Below are positions 1 to 6,823 of a DNA stretch of 11,407 nt, in pieces. This stretch comes from Vicinamibacteria bacterium (GTDB lineage: Bacteria > Acidobacteriota > Vicinamibacteria > Fen-336 > JAGNNV01). The translations under genes and the position numbers were made by a program. A model generated the notes under the pieces. That model was not told the origin of the DNA and made no database searches. It saw only the letters and a list, made by a program, of their open reading frames with translations. Position 1 is the first letter of the stretch. Each line of letters begins with the position of its first letter. The stretch covers positions 1 to 11,407 of the forward strand of contig JAENWE010000057.1 of NCBI GenBank assembly GCA_016650185.1, read 5' to 3'.

Positions 1-174
1 CAGGGCAAGCTGAAAGGGCAGATCTTCCGCGTGGCTCACCTTGGCTACTACGACGTGACCGACATCCTGGGCCTGATCGGCACTCTGGAGATCGCCCTGC
101 ACCGCCTAGGCCACAAGTTCGCTCCCGGCGCCGGCATCGCTGCGGCGAATGCCGAGTACCTCAAGAAGGCGTAG
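1..174 (+). CDS. Class V aminotransferase, C-terminal fragment (alanine-glyoxylate / serine-pyruvate aminotransferase family)
   Basis: This is the last 57 codons of a gene that begins left of the window; the frame is open from base 1 to a TAG at 172-174. The fragment contains KGQIFRVAHLGYYDVTDIL, which matches the C-terminal small-domain pattern (KGxIFRxxHLGxxxxxD) of PLP-dependent class V aminotransferases of the SgaA/AGXT type. The PLP lysine lies outside the window. serA starts 14 bases after its stop on the same strand, so the two are probably cotranscribed. In many bacteria lacking a classical SerC, a family member next to serA is thought to act as the phosphoserine aminotransferase, converting 3-phosphohydroxypyruvate to phosphoserine. 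That role is inferred from context. The family call is fairly firm; the substrate is not. Confidence 0.8.
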   Translation, partial: QGKLKGQIFRVAHLGYYDVTDILGLIGTLEIALHRLGHKFAPGAGIAAANAEYLKKA

Positions 175-188
175 GTCCAAAGCGAACC

Positions 189-1772
189 ATGAGCTACAAA
201 CTTCTCATTCTCGAAGGCATCACTGACAGGGGCAGGAGCGTTCTCGACGCCGAGGGTTGGACCCTTGACCAGAAGAAGGCCATGCCGCCGAAAGAACTCG
301 CCCAGATCATCGGAGAGTACGACGCGGTCACGATCCGCAGCGGCACCAAGATCACCGCAGAGGTGATCGCCGCCGCGAAGAAGCTTCGGGTCATCGGTCG
401 GCCGGGTGTGGGTGTTGACAACGTCGACGTCGATGCGGCCACGCGCGCGGGCATCTTCGTGATGAATTCTCCGGGCGGCAATCTCGTCTCGACCGCCGAG
501 CTGACGATGGCTCTCATCCTTGCCACCTCCCGCAACATCGGCGCGGCGGACGCGTCGCTCAAGGCCGGGACCTGGGACCGCAAGGCGTTCGCGGGAGGGA
601 CCGAAATCTCCGGCAAGCGGATCGGGGTGGTGGGATTCGGTCGCATCGGCCGCGAAGTGGCGGCCCGCTGCAAGTCCTTCGGCATGGAGGTCTGGGCCTT
701 CGACCCTTTCGTGTCCCCGCAGGTGGTGGATCGAGCCGACGTCAAGGCGGTCTCCCTGGACGACATGCTCAAGGGTTGTGACTACATCACTCTCCACACC
801 GTGATGACGCCGGAGACGAAGCACATGCTGGGCAAGGAGGCCTTCGCGAAGATCAAGCCAGGTGTGCGCATCATCAATGCCGCGCGCGGAGAACTGATCG
901 ATGAGGACGCCTTGTTTGCCGCGCTGGAGAGCGGCCGGGTCGCCGGCTGCGGTCTCGACGTCCACGCCAAAGAGCCTCCGGTCGACTGGAAGATTGCGAA
1001 ACACCCGAAGGTGGTCGCTACCCCGCACATAGGCGCTCAAACCGTGGAGGCTCAGGACCGGGTGGGCACGGACATCGCGTATCAGGTGCGGGACTTCCTG
1101 AAAGGCGGAGTGATCCAACAGGCGGTCAACTTCTTCCAGCTTTCGGGAGAGGCCTACGATCAGATTAAGCCGGCCATCGACCTCGGAGAGCGTCTCGCTC
1201 TTTTCGTGGGCCAGGTTCTGACCGGCAAAGTGGAGAAGGTCGAAGTGGGTCTGTTTGGATCGTTTAAGGACCTCTCGGCCCGGCCCATTATTCAGGCCAC
1301 GGTGGCGGGGGCGCTCAGGGCGGCCGATCCGTCCGTCACCTTCGTGAACGCGACGACCCGAGCGGAAGCCATGGGGGTTGAGATTTCCCAGGCGGTGGCC
1401 TCATCTCACGTGAGCTTCTCGAACCTGATGGGGGTGCGTCTCACGACCTCGGCCGGCGATCTGGCCGTCGCGGGTATGTTGTTTGGCGACCAGCTTCGGC
1501 TGGTCGAGATGGATGGCATTGAAGTCGACGCCGTGCTGCAGGGCCACCTGCTCGTGATCAAGAATGACGACACGCCCGGCGTGGTCGGGCGAATCGGCAC
1601 GCAACTCGGCGAGCACGCGATCAACATCGCCCGGATGAACGTCGGCCGGAAGCCTGGCAACGGGCGTGCGATCATGCTGATCGAGGTCGACGCGAACGTA
1701 CCCGAGGCAGTGCTGGCCACGCTGATGAAGATCGAGGGAGTGCGCGAAGCGCGCGCCATTACGCTCGGCTGA
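189..1772 (+). CDS. serA: D-3-phosphoglycerate dehydrogenase, long form with ASB and ACT domains
   Basis: This cytosolic enzyme oxidises 3-phosphoglycerate to 3-phosphohydroxypyruvate with NAD, the committed step of serine synthesis. The 527-residue length fits the long bacterial/mammalian class. The split substrate-binding domain covers about 1-97 and 290-315. The NAD domain lies between, with the Rossmann motif GFGRIG at 149-154. The catalytic set of the D-2-hydroxyacid dehydrogenase family is complete: R233 (AARGELIDE), E262 (KEPP) and H280 (TPHIG). An allosteric-substrate-binding domain follows at about 320-450, then an ACT domain at about 453-526 (LVIKNDDTPGVVGRIG), the usual site of serine feedback inhibition. 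The substrate-loop motif reads NSPGGN rather than the common NTPxGN, a mild variation. The ATG at 189 fits the family N-terminus, although its Shine-Dalgarno is weak. It sits 14 bases after the aminotransferase gene. Confidence 0.96.
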   Translation: MSYKLLILEGITDRGRSVLDAEGWTLDQKKAMPPKELAQIIGEYDAVTIRSGTKITAEVIAAAKKLRVIGRPGVGVDNVDVDAATRAGIFVMNSPGGNLVSTAELTMALILATSRNIGAADASLKAGTWDRKAFAGGTEISGKRIGVVGFGRIGREVAARCKSFGMEVWAFDPFVSPQVVDRADVKAVSLDDMLKGCDYITLHTVMTPETKHMLGKEAFAKIKPGVRIINAARGELIDEDALFAALESGRVAGCGLDVHAKEPPVDWKIAKHPKVVATPHIGAQTVEAQDRVGTDIAYQVRDFLKGGVIQQAVNFFQLSGEAYDQIKPAIDLGERLALFVGQVLTGKVEKVEVGLFGSFKDLSARPIIQATVAGALRAADPSVTFVNATTRAEAMGVEISQAVASSHVSFSNLMGVRLTTSAGDLAVAGMLFGDQLRLVEMDGIEVDAVLQGHLLVIKNDDTPGVVGRIGTQLGEHAINIARMNVGRKPGNGRAIMLIEVDANVPEAVLATLMKIEGVREARAITLG

Positions 1773-1779
1773 TCGAAGC

Positions 1780-3930
1780 CTACTGAACCTTGATGCCGGC
1801 GAAGAACACCTGCACGCCCAGTTCCGCGGGAGGGTCTGATGTCGACCAGACCGCCGATCGGATCTCGACCACGGAGGGACACGCCCCCGCGACGACCGGG
1901 AATCGGTAATCCTGCGGCTCCCGCTCGACCGCGGCCGTTCCGACCTCTCGTCCGTCAAACCGGATCCAGGCAGTTGTCGGGGTCTGCGGAGATGGAGGTG
2001 GCGCTGCCATCCTCAGAGTAAGAGTCGCGGCGCCGGAAGACGGGGCGCATAGCCTTAGACGCGAGCGACCGCGCGTCCACCGTGAGGTTGGCTCGTTCGC
2101 AAGCACCGCTCCTTTTTCCGATTCAGGGAGGTCCCGGGGAAGCGGCGGCCCGAAGTCCGAGATCAGTCCGAGATCGAAGGACCCCAACTGGATCTGATCG
2201 GGACGAATCGCGTCGGGGCGGCGTCTCCAGCCGATCGCCTGAAGGCGGGTCTCGTCCAGCGTCCATTCGAACGCAGCCGACCTGACCCACGCCGCGCGCG
2301 CGGCCGCCTCATGCTCCGGGCCAAGAAGGGCGAGGAGCCGAGGCGCGATTACGAGCATGGGGACGGGCGCACGACCTCCCAGACGCTCGAAAACGTCCGC
2401 GGCGTCGGCCAGGTGGCCGGCATCGGCCAGAAACTGAAAGCGCTCCGTCCAAAAAGTGTGCTCGTCGACTCCAGGACCAGGTTCCGTGACCGCCAGGTCC
2501 CGAGCGTCTGCGTTCGCTCGTACCACGGCCAGGGCGCGGGCCGGGTAGGGAGCCAGGGCGATGAAGACGATGAGCGCGGCAAGGGCGCGTCCCAAGAAAG
2601 CGCGTCCGGCGCCTCCCCTCACCCCGCCTGGCCCGAACCAGCCGCCGATCGCGGTCACAAAAAGGAAGGGCGCGATCTGGTTACGGTAGCGCACTTCGTT
2701 GTGGAAGAGGACCACCACCATGAGCAGAGAGTAAGCAAGCCAGAGGAGAGTCAGAGTCGAGGCGCGGTTCCACCGCTTCTTGAAAAGGAAGAGAGCGAGT
2801 CCCGCCCATGCGAGGAGGTACATCGTGTCCTCCAGGAGGACCTGTAACGCTTGCCTCCCCATTGATTCGTCGGAACGCACGGTGAGCCACTGCTGCAGGC
2901 CCTCGGGCCGGATCAGATGTCGAATATTTATCCAGATCTTCTCGGGGATTCGATCGGGTCGCCGGGAGAGGTTCTGCCAGGTGAGCTCGACCGCTCGATC
3001 CCGCTGTTCCGCCGTGGTTTTTTGGGAGGCGATGTCCCGCCTCTGGGCCTCTTTGACCCCAGGACCCACGAGGGCATTTGCGTACCAAAGATTCTCCCAG
3101 GCGAATGTTTCGATGAGCACTGGTTCGCCCATGACGAAGTAGTTGCGGGCCGACCAGGGGAGGATGGTCACCATTCCGCCCAGGGCCAGGAGCGCCACCC
3201 GCGGCGCACCGCGACGGACTCCCTCCTTCGCGAGCAGCCAGAACGCGATGACCGCGAAGAATGCCGAAGAGACCGACCGCGTGAGCGCGGCCAGACCCTG
3301 GGTCAGCCCGGCCCGCAGAGCGTTCGCACGTGATGGCGTCCGCAGGAGGAGATCGAAGGCGAGCATCATCAACGGCACGTACAGCGCCTCCGTCAGAGTC
3401 GTTGCGCAGATCTGGATGAGGGGCAGATGGAGAGCGAAGGCGATCCCAGCCCACCGTCCTCGCGATCCCGAGATTCGTGCTCCCACGCGAGCGGTTGATA
3501 CCGCGGCCATGCCGCCGAGAGCGCACTGGATGAGACGGACCCAGAAGACGCTTGGGCCCAGCAGACGGAAGATCCCGAGAAGAAAGAGGTAATACAGGGG
3601 CGCCGCCGTCCATCGGTCGTAGTGCACCCTCCAGTTGTCGTAGTTCACGACCACCGACCACGCATCCGGTCGCTCCGCCAGCCAGAGCGAATGGGCCAGG
3701 TACTGATAGGGATGGCTGTATTGGAGCGGTTCTGCCACCCCGAAGGCCCAGGCCGCCCTCAGAAGGAAAGCCACCGCGAAGGTGACTCCCAAGGTGGGGG
3801 CGCCGGCCCGAATGAGTCTGGGCCGGAGACTTCGATCGAAAATTTCTCGCCGACCACCTCGAGTTGGGTGCCTTAGGGGTTCAGTTGCAAAAGTGCCCCG
3901 CGGCGGCTCGGGCCGCGCATCCATCGACAT
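1780..3930 (-). CDS. GT39/ArnT-like integral membrane glycosyltransferase with soluble C-terminal domain
   Basis: This 716-residue protein has a basic, Pro/Arg-rich cytoplasmic N-terminus (1-45) and then many hydrophobic segments, beginning at about 46-65 and 112-140 and continuing to about 445-461. Family marks of the PMT/ArnT-like GT-C proteins are seen: APLYYLFLLGIFRLLG (109-124), LPWSARNYFVMGEPVLI (257-273) and HNEVRYRNQIAPFLF (410-424). Such enzymes move a sugar from a polyprenyl-phosphate carrier to an acceptor on the outer face of the membrane. After about 462 the chain is soluble, probably periplasmic, ending in a beta-rich segment (about 620-716) with a DPPAELGVQV stretch. The first outer loop lacks the usual Asp-Glu pair before YxxLA (YSHPYQYLA, 71-79). 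The start is uncertain: ATG at 3930 was chosen, but ATG at 3924 and TTG at 3966 are in frame. A GGGAAAG lies about 12 bases upstream of 3930. The gene converges on serA. Donor and acceptor are unknown. Confidence 0.8.
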   Translation of the reverse strand: MSMDARPEPPRGTFATEPLRHPTRGGRREIFDRSLRPRLIRAGAPTLGVTFAVAFLLRAAWAFGVAEPLQYSHPYQYLAHSLWLAERPDAWSVVVNYDNWRVHYDRWTAAPLYYLFLLGIFRLLGPSVFWVRLIQCALGGMAAVSTARVGARISGSRGRWAGIAFALHLPLIQICATTLTEALYVPLMMLAFDLLLRTPSRANALRAGLTQGLAALTRSVSSAFFAVIAFWLLAKEGVRRGAPRVALLALGGMVTILPWSARNYFVMGEPVLIETFAWENLWYANALVGPGVKEAQRRDIASQKTTAEQRDRAVELTWQNLSRRPDRIPEKIWINIRHLIRPEGLQQWLTVRSDESMGRQALQVLLEDTMYLLAWAGLALFLFKKRWNRASTLTLLWLAYSLLMVVVLFHNEVRYRNQIAPFLFVTAIGGWFGPGGVRGGAGRAFLGRALAALIVFIALAPYPARALAVVRANADARDLAVTEPGPGVDEHTFWTERFQFLADAGHLADAADVFERLGGRAPVPMLVIAPRLLALLGPEHEAAARAAWVRSAAFEWTLDETRLQAIGWRRRPDAIRPDQIQLGSFDLGLISDFGPPLPRDLPESEKGAVLANEPTSRWTRGRSRLRLCAPSSGAATLTLRMAAPPPSPQTPTTAWIRFDGREVGTAAVEREPQDYRFPVVAGACPSVVEIRSAVWSTSDPPAELGVQVFFAGIKVQ

Positions 3931-4005
3931 GAATCGAGTGTACTTTCCCGGTTCCAAGGACGGCAAGAATCGCGGGAGTCCAAGCCGGGCCCGCCGATCG
4001 TCGCA

Positions 4006-4020
4006 GGTTGACCTTCAACC
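4006..4020. repeat. Small inverted repeat in the divergent intergenic region
   Basis: GGTTGA-CCT-TCAACC is a perfect 6-base inverted repeat with a 3-base centre, roughly 75 bases upstream of the GT39-like start. It could be a protein-binding half-site pair or a chance palindrome. No function can be assigned. Confidence 0.35.
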
Positions 4021-4137
4021 GGCGAGTGCGCCCCATGTCCTTGGGTGCCGGCGAGTCTACTGCTTGGGCCGCTGAGGTCGCCCAGCGTGGGAGCAGCGGG
4101 CGTTCCCCGACGGCAGGTATTGGCGTATGGGTCATTT

Positions 4138-4155
4138 GAACCACTCCCGTGGTTC
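4138..4155. promoter_or_regulatory. Inverted repeat upstream of icd, possible operator
   Basis: GAACCAC-TCCC-GTGGTTC is a perfect 7-base inverted repeat with a 4-base centre. It lies just upstream of the only TAAAAT in the region, where a transcription factor could contact an icd promoter. It does not resemble an operator I can name. Its position and the second palindrome 34 bases downstream (centre to centre) are the only evidence for a regulatory role. Confidence 0.35.
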
Positions 4156-4172
4156 CGTGTGCTCAGCTAAAA

Positions 4173-4188
4173 TCGCCTTCCAAGGCGA
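4173..4188. promoter_or_regulatory. Second inverted repeat in the icd leader
   Basis: TCGCCTTCCAAGGCGA is a perfect 7-base inverted repeat around CC. It begins on the last base of the possible -10 hexamer TAAAAT (4168-4173), so it would overlap the transcription start if that promoter is real. No U-rich run follows, so it is not a standard intrinsic terminator. A dimeric repressor site is possible but unproven. Confidence 0.35.
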
Positions 4189-4253
4189 AACGCCAGCGCA
4201 GGCCAGGCCCGCATCCCGCGGCGGCCCAGATTTGCAAGGAAGAAACCGCACAC

Positions 4254-5624
4254 ATGTCGACCGGCTCCCAAATCACCATCAAGAATGGCGTCTTGAACGT
4301 CCCCGACCATCCCATCATTCCCTTCGTCGAGGGGGATGGCACCGGTCGCGATATCTGGCGCGCCTCGGTTCGAGTGTTCGACGCCGCGGTCGCGAAGTGC
4401 TACGGCGGGAAACGCAAGATCGTTTGGCATGAGGTTCTGGCCGGCGAAAAAGCGTTCAACGCCACCAAGGAGTGGATGCCGGCCCAGACCCTCACCGACT
4501 TCCGTCGGTATCTGGTCGGCATCAAAGGACCGCTCACCACGCCCATCGGCGGCGGCATCCGGTCTCTCAATGTCGCCCTCCGTCAGGAACTCGATTTGTA
4601 CACCTGCCTGCGTCCGGTCAAGTACTTCAAGGGCGTCCCGACGCCGGTGAAGAAGCCGCAGGATGTCGACATGGTGATCTTCCGAGAGAACACCGAGGAC
4701 ATCTACGCGGGCATCGAGTGGGCCGAGGGCACGGCGGAAGCGAAGAAGGTTGTGGCCTGGCTCCAGACCGAAATGAAAGTGAAGAAGATTCGCTTTCCCG
4801 AGAGTTCAGGAGTGGGCATCAAGGTGATCTCCCGCGAAGGGACGGAGCGACTCGTGCGCGCCGCCATCAAGTACGCCATTCAGTTCAAGCGGAAGAGCGT
4901 CACCCTTGTCCACAAGGGCAACATCATGAAATTCACCGAGGGCGCTTTCCGCGACTGGGGCTACGCGGTGGCGACCCGCGAATTCCGAGCCCAGGTGGTC
5001 ACCGAGCGCGAGTCCTGGATTCTCGGGAACGTTGAGAAAACCCCGGGCCTCTCCGCCCAGGACAATGCCAAGATGATCGAGCCCGGGTACGACATGATGG
5101 TCGCGGCTCAGCAGGCCGAACTCGTCAAGGAAGTCGAGACCGCCCTAGCTCTTCAGCCCAGCCACGGCAACGGCCAGTGGAAGGCGAAAGTCCTGGTCCG
5201 CGACTCGATCGCCGACATCACCCTTCAGCAGGTGTTGACGCGTCCCAGGGAGTTCGAGGTGATCGCCACCCCGAACCTGAACGGCGACTATCTCTCCGAT
5301 GCTCTCGCCGCGCAGGTGGGCGGCATCGGCATCGCTCCGGGCGGGAACATCAACTACGAAACCGGCCACGCCATCTTCGAAGCGACTCACGGCACCGCGC
5401 CGAAGTACGCGGATCTCGACAAGGTAAACCCGGGCTCGGTCATCCTGTCGGGCTGCATGATGCTGCGGTACCTCGGCTGGGTGGAAGCGGCGAACGCGAT
5501 CGAAGCCGGTATCGAGAAGTCGATCGACCAAAAGCGAGTGACCTACGATTTCGCCCGCATGATGGAGAACCCGACCGAGGTGAAGTGCTCGGGCTTCGCT
5601 GATGCCATCATCAGCAACCTTTGA
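4254..5624 (+). CDS. icd: NADP-dependent isocitrate dehydrogenase, with cyanobacterial-type insertion
   Basis: This cytosolic TCA enzyme converts isocitrate and NADP to 2-oxoglutarate, CO2 and NADPH. The ATG at 4254 gives 456 residues and begins like the family (ITIKNGVLNVPDHPIIPFVEGDGTG); AAGGAAG lies about 11 bases upstream. An in-frame GTG at 4149 would add 35 unlikely residues. Compared with the E. coli enzyme, the isocitrate site is intact: S104 (equivalent to phosphorylatable S113), N106, R110, R120, R144, Y151, K221, and metal ligands D345 and D349. NADP choice is supported by K384/Y385 (HGTAPKYA) and Y431/R435 (TYDFARMM). Residues about 245-310 (VVTERESWILGN to HGNGQWK) form a segment absent from E. 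coli Icd (416 residues) but known to me from cyanobacterial enzymes. icd lies upstream of mdh on the same strand, so coexpression is likely. Confidence 0.95.
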   Translation: MSTGSQITIKNGVLNVPDHPIIPFVEGDGTGRDIWRASVRVFDAAVAKCYGGKRKIVWHEVLAGEKAFNATKEWMPAQTLTDFRRYLVGIKGPLTTPIGGGIRSLNVALRQELDLYTCLRPVKYFKGVPTPVKKPQDVDMVIFRENTEDIYAGIEWAEGTAEAKKVVAWLQTEMKVKKIRFPESSGVGIKVISREGTERLVRAAIKYAIQFKRKSVTLVHKGNIMKFTEGAFRDWGYAVATREFRAQVVTERESWILGNVEKTPGLSAQDNAKMIEPGYDMMVAAQQAELVKEVETALALQPSHGNGQWKAKVLVRDSIADITLQQVLTRPREFEVIATPNLNGDYLSDALAAQVGGIGIAPGGNINYETGHAIFEATHGTAPKYADLDKVNPGSVILSGCMMLRYLGWVEAANAIEAGIEKSIDQKRVTYDFARMMENPTEVKCSGFADAIISNL

Positions 5625-5640
5625 GACCAAGGAGGCGGGA

Positions 5641-5757
5641 GTGACAAACGAGCGGTCGCGACTTTTCTCTGGAGTGGGTCCGCTCAGCGGAGCCACTCAG
5701 GAATCCCGACCTTCGCTGTCCCGTCCCGTCCAACACCAGAGAGAATCAAGATCATGA
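5641..5757 (+). CDS. Possible 38-codon ORF translationally coupled to mdh
   Basis: A GTG at 5641 follows AAGGAGG (5629-5635) by 5 bases, the strongest Shine-Dalgarno in the window. The frame runs 38 codons and ends in TGA at 5755-5757, overlapping the mdh start codon as ATGA. The predicted peptide is polar and Ser/Arg-rich, ends QHQRESRS, has no membrane segment and matches no family I know. Ribosomes finishing here could reinitiate on mdh, whose own site (AGAGAA about 9 bases upstream) is weaker. It could be a real small protein, a coupling leader, or chance. The position of signal and stop is observed; the role is inferred. Confidence 0.35.
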   Translation: MTNERSRLFSGVGPLSGATQESRPSLSRPVQHQRESRS

Positions 5758-6737
5758 GCAAAACTCCCCTTCGCGTTGCCGTCACCGGAGCGGCCGGCCA
5801 GATCGGCTACAGCCTCCTTTTCCGTATCGCTGCCGGCGACATGCTGGGCAAGGATCAGCCGGTCATCCTCCAACTTCTCGAGATCACGCCCGCCCTTGGC
5901 GCGCTCAAGGGCGTGGCCATGGAACTCGAGGATTGTGCGTTCCCGCTTCTCGCCGGCATCGTCCAAACCGATGATGCCAGGGTCGCCTTCAAAGATGCGG
6001 ACATTGCTCTGCTGGTGGGGGCGCGGCCGCGCAGCAAGGGGATGGAGCGAGGCGAGCTGCTGGCCGCCAACGCCGCCATTTTCACGGTTCAGGGGAAGGC
6101 GCTTGACGCGGTGGCGAAGCGGTCCGTAAAGGTGCTCGTGGTCGGCAACCCTGCCAACACCAATGCGTATATCGCGATGAAGTCGGCGCCGGCTCTGCCG
6201 CCGTCGTGTTTCACCGCCATGCTGCGGCTCGATCACAATCGTTCGCTGTCCCAGCTCGCGGCCAAGACGGGCAAGCCGGTGGCGTCGATCAAGAACATGG
6301 TGGTGTGGGGTAACCATTCGGCCACCCAGTATCCCGACTACCGCTTCGCCACTATCGAGGGTTCCTCCTTGAAGGACGCCATCGGCGATGAAGCCTGGAA
6401 CAAGACCGTGTTCATTCCTACCGTAGCCAAGAGAGGGGCTGCGATTATTGAAGCGCGTGGTCTGTCCTCGGCGGCCTCGGCCGCGAACGCGGCGATCGAT
6501 CACGTCCACGATTGGGTGCTCGGATCAGGCGGCGAGTGGGTCACCATGGGTGTGCCCTCGGATGGCAGCTACGAGATTCCTGCCGGCACGGTTTACGGCT
6601 TTCCCTGCACGACCAAGGACGGGACGATCTCGATCGTTGCTGGCCTCGAGATCGATGCCTTCTCGCGCGAGCGCATGACGATCACCCTCAATGAACTGAA
6701 CGAGGAGCGAGAAGGGGTCAAGCATCTCCTCGGATAG
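5754..6737 (+). CDS. mdh: NAD-dependent malate dehydrogenase
   Basis: This cytosolic TCA enzyme interconverts malate and oxaloacetate with NAD. The 327-residue protein has the form seen in Thermus, Burkholderia and actinobacteria (TGAAGQIGYSLLFRIAAGDMLG at the N-terminus). The dinucleotide loop GAAGQIG is at 12-18, with E43 after the second strand, the usual NAD-ribose contact. Substrate and catalytic residues are present: R93 and R99 in the RPRSKGMER loop, N132 (GNPANTN), D160 and R163 (LRLDHNR), and the proton-relay H188 (WGNHSA). R91 replaces the small residue more usual in GAAPR. The gene lies 129 bases after icd and may be coupled to the small ORF whose stop overlaps its ATG. It converges with the membrane protein gene that ends at 6824. 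Confidence 0.95.
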   Translation: MSKTPLRVAVTGAAGQIGYSLLFRIAAGDMLGKDQPVILQLLEITPALGALKGVAMELEDCAFPLLAGIVQTDDARVAFKDADIALLVGARPRSKGMERGELLAANAAIFTVQGKALDAVAKRSVKVLVVGNPANTNAYIAMKSAPALPPSCFTAMLRLDHNRSLSQLAAKTGKPVASIKNMVVWGNHSATQYPDYRFATIEGSSLKDAIGDEAWNKTVFIPTVAKRGAAIIEARGLSSAASAANAAIDHVHDWVLGSGGEWVTMGVPSDGSYEIPAGTVYGFPCTTKDGTISIVAGLEIDAFSRERMTITLNELNEEREGVKHLLG

Positions 6738-6761
6738 GAAGTAGCCGGAAGCCCTGCGCAA

Positions 6762-6774
6762 GTCGGGGCCCGAC
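6762..6774. other. Hairpin between convergent genes, weak terminator candidate
   Basis: GTCGGGGCCCGAC is a perfect palindrome around one base, 24 bases after the mdh stop. CGCA (6757-6760) and TGCG (6781-6784) could pair outside it. No T-run follows on either strand, so it is at best a weak or factor-assisted terminator for mdh and the opposing gene. The rest of 6738-6823 shows nothing else. Confidence 0.25.
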
Positions 6775-6823
6775 CGTCAGTGCGAAGGAGCCCCCTGTCT
6801 TCGTGGACCGAGATGGATGGATA

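Larger units (their letters stand above)
3931..4253. other. Divergent intergenic region between the GT39-like gene and icd
   Basis: These 323 bases separate two divergently transcribed genes and must hold promoters for both. The short frames crossing it have no recognisable family and no good ribosome site. I see three perfect small inverted repeats (4006-4020, 4138-4155, 4173-4188). A TAAAAT that could be a -10 box for icd is at 4168-4173, but no well-spaced -35 partner is present (TTGAAC at 4136-4141 is too far, 26 bases). AAGGAAG at 4236-4242 is a plausible Shine-Dalgarno for the ATG at 4254 and supports that start over a GTG at 4149. Confidence 0.6.

Noticed and set aside
48..1118. 356-codon antisense frame across the aminotransferase end and serA
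   Set aside because: Long open antisense frames are expected opposite GC-rich coding DNA. It overlaps a clear serA with full catalytic motifs, and its product matches nothing.
1767..1790. GGCT-GATCGA-AGCC as a terminator between serA and the convergent gene
   Set aside because: Only a 4-base stem with no T-run; it overlaps the stop region and is likely chance.
3881..4144. 87-codon - strand frame and 97-codon + strand frame in the divergent intergenic region
   Set aside because: No ribosome site, no recognisable domain, and they overlap each other and the GT39-like start. Treated as noise.
4149..4253. GTG at 4149 as the icd start
   Set aside because: It adds 35 residues with no likeness to Icd. 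The ATG at 4254 has a Shine-Dalgarno and the family N-terminus.
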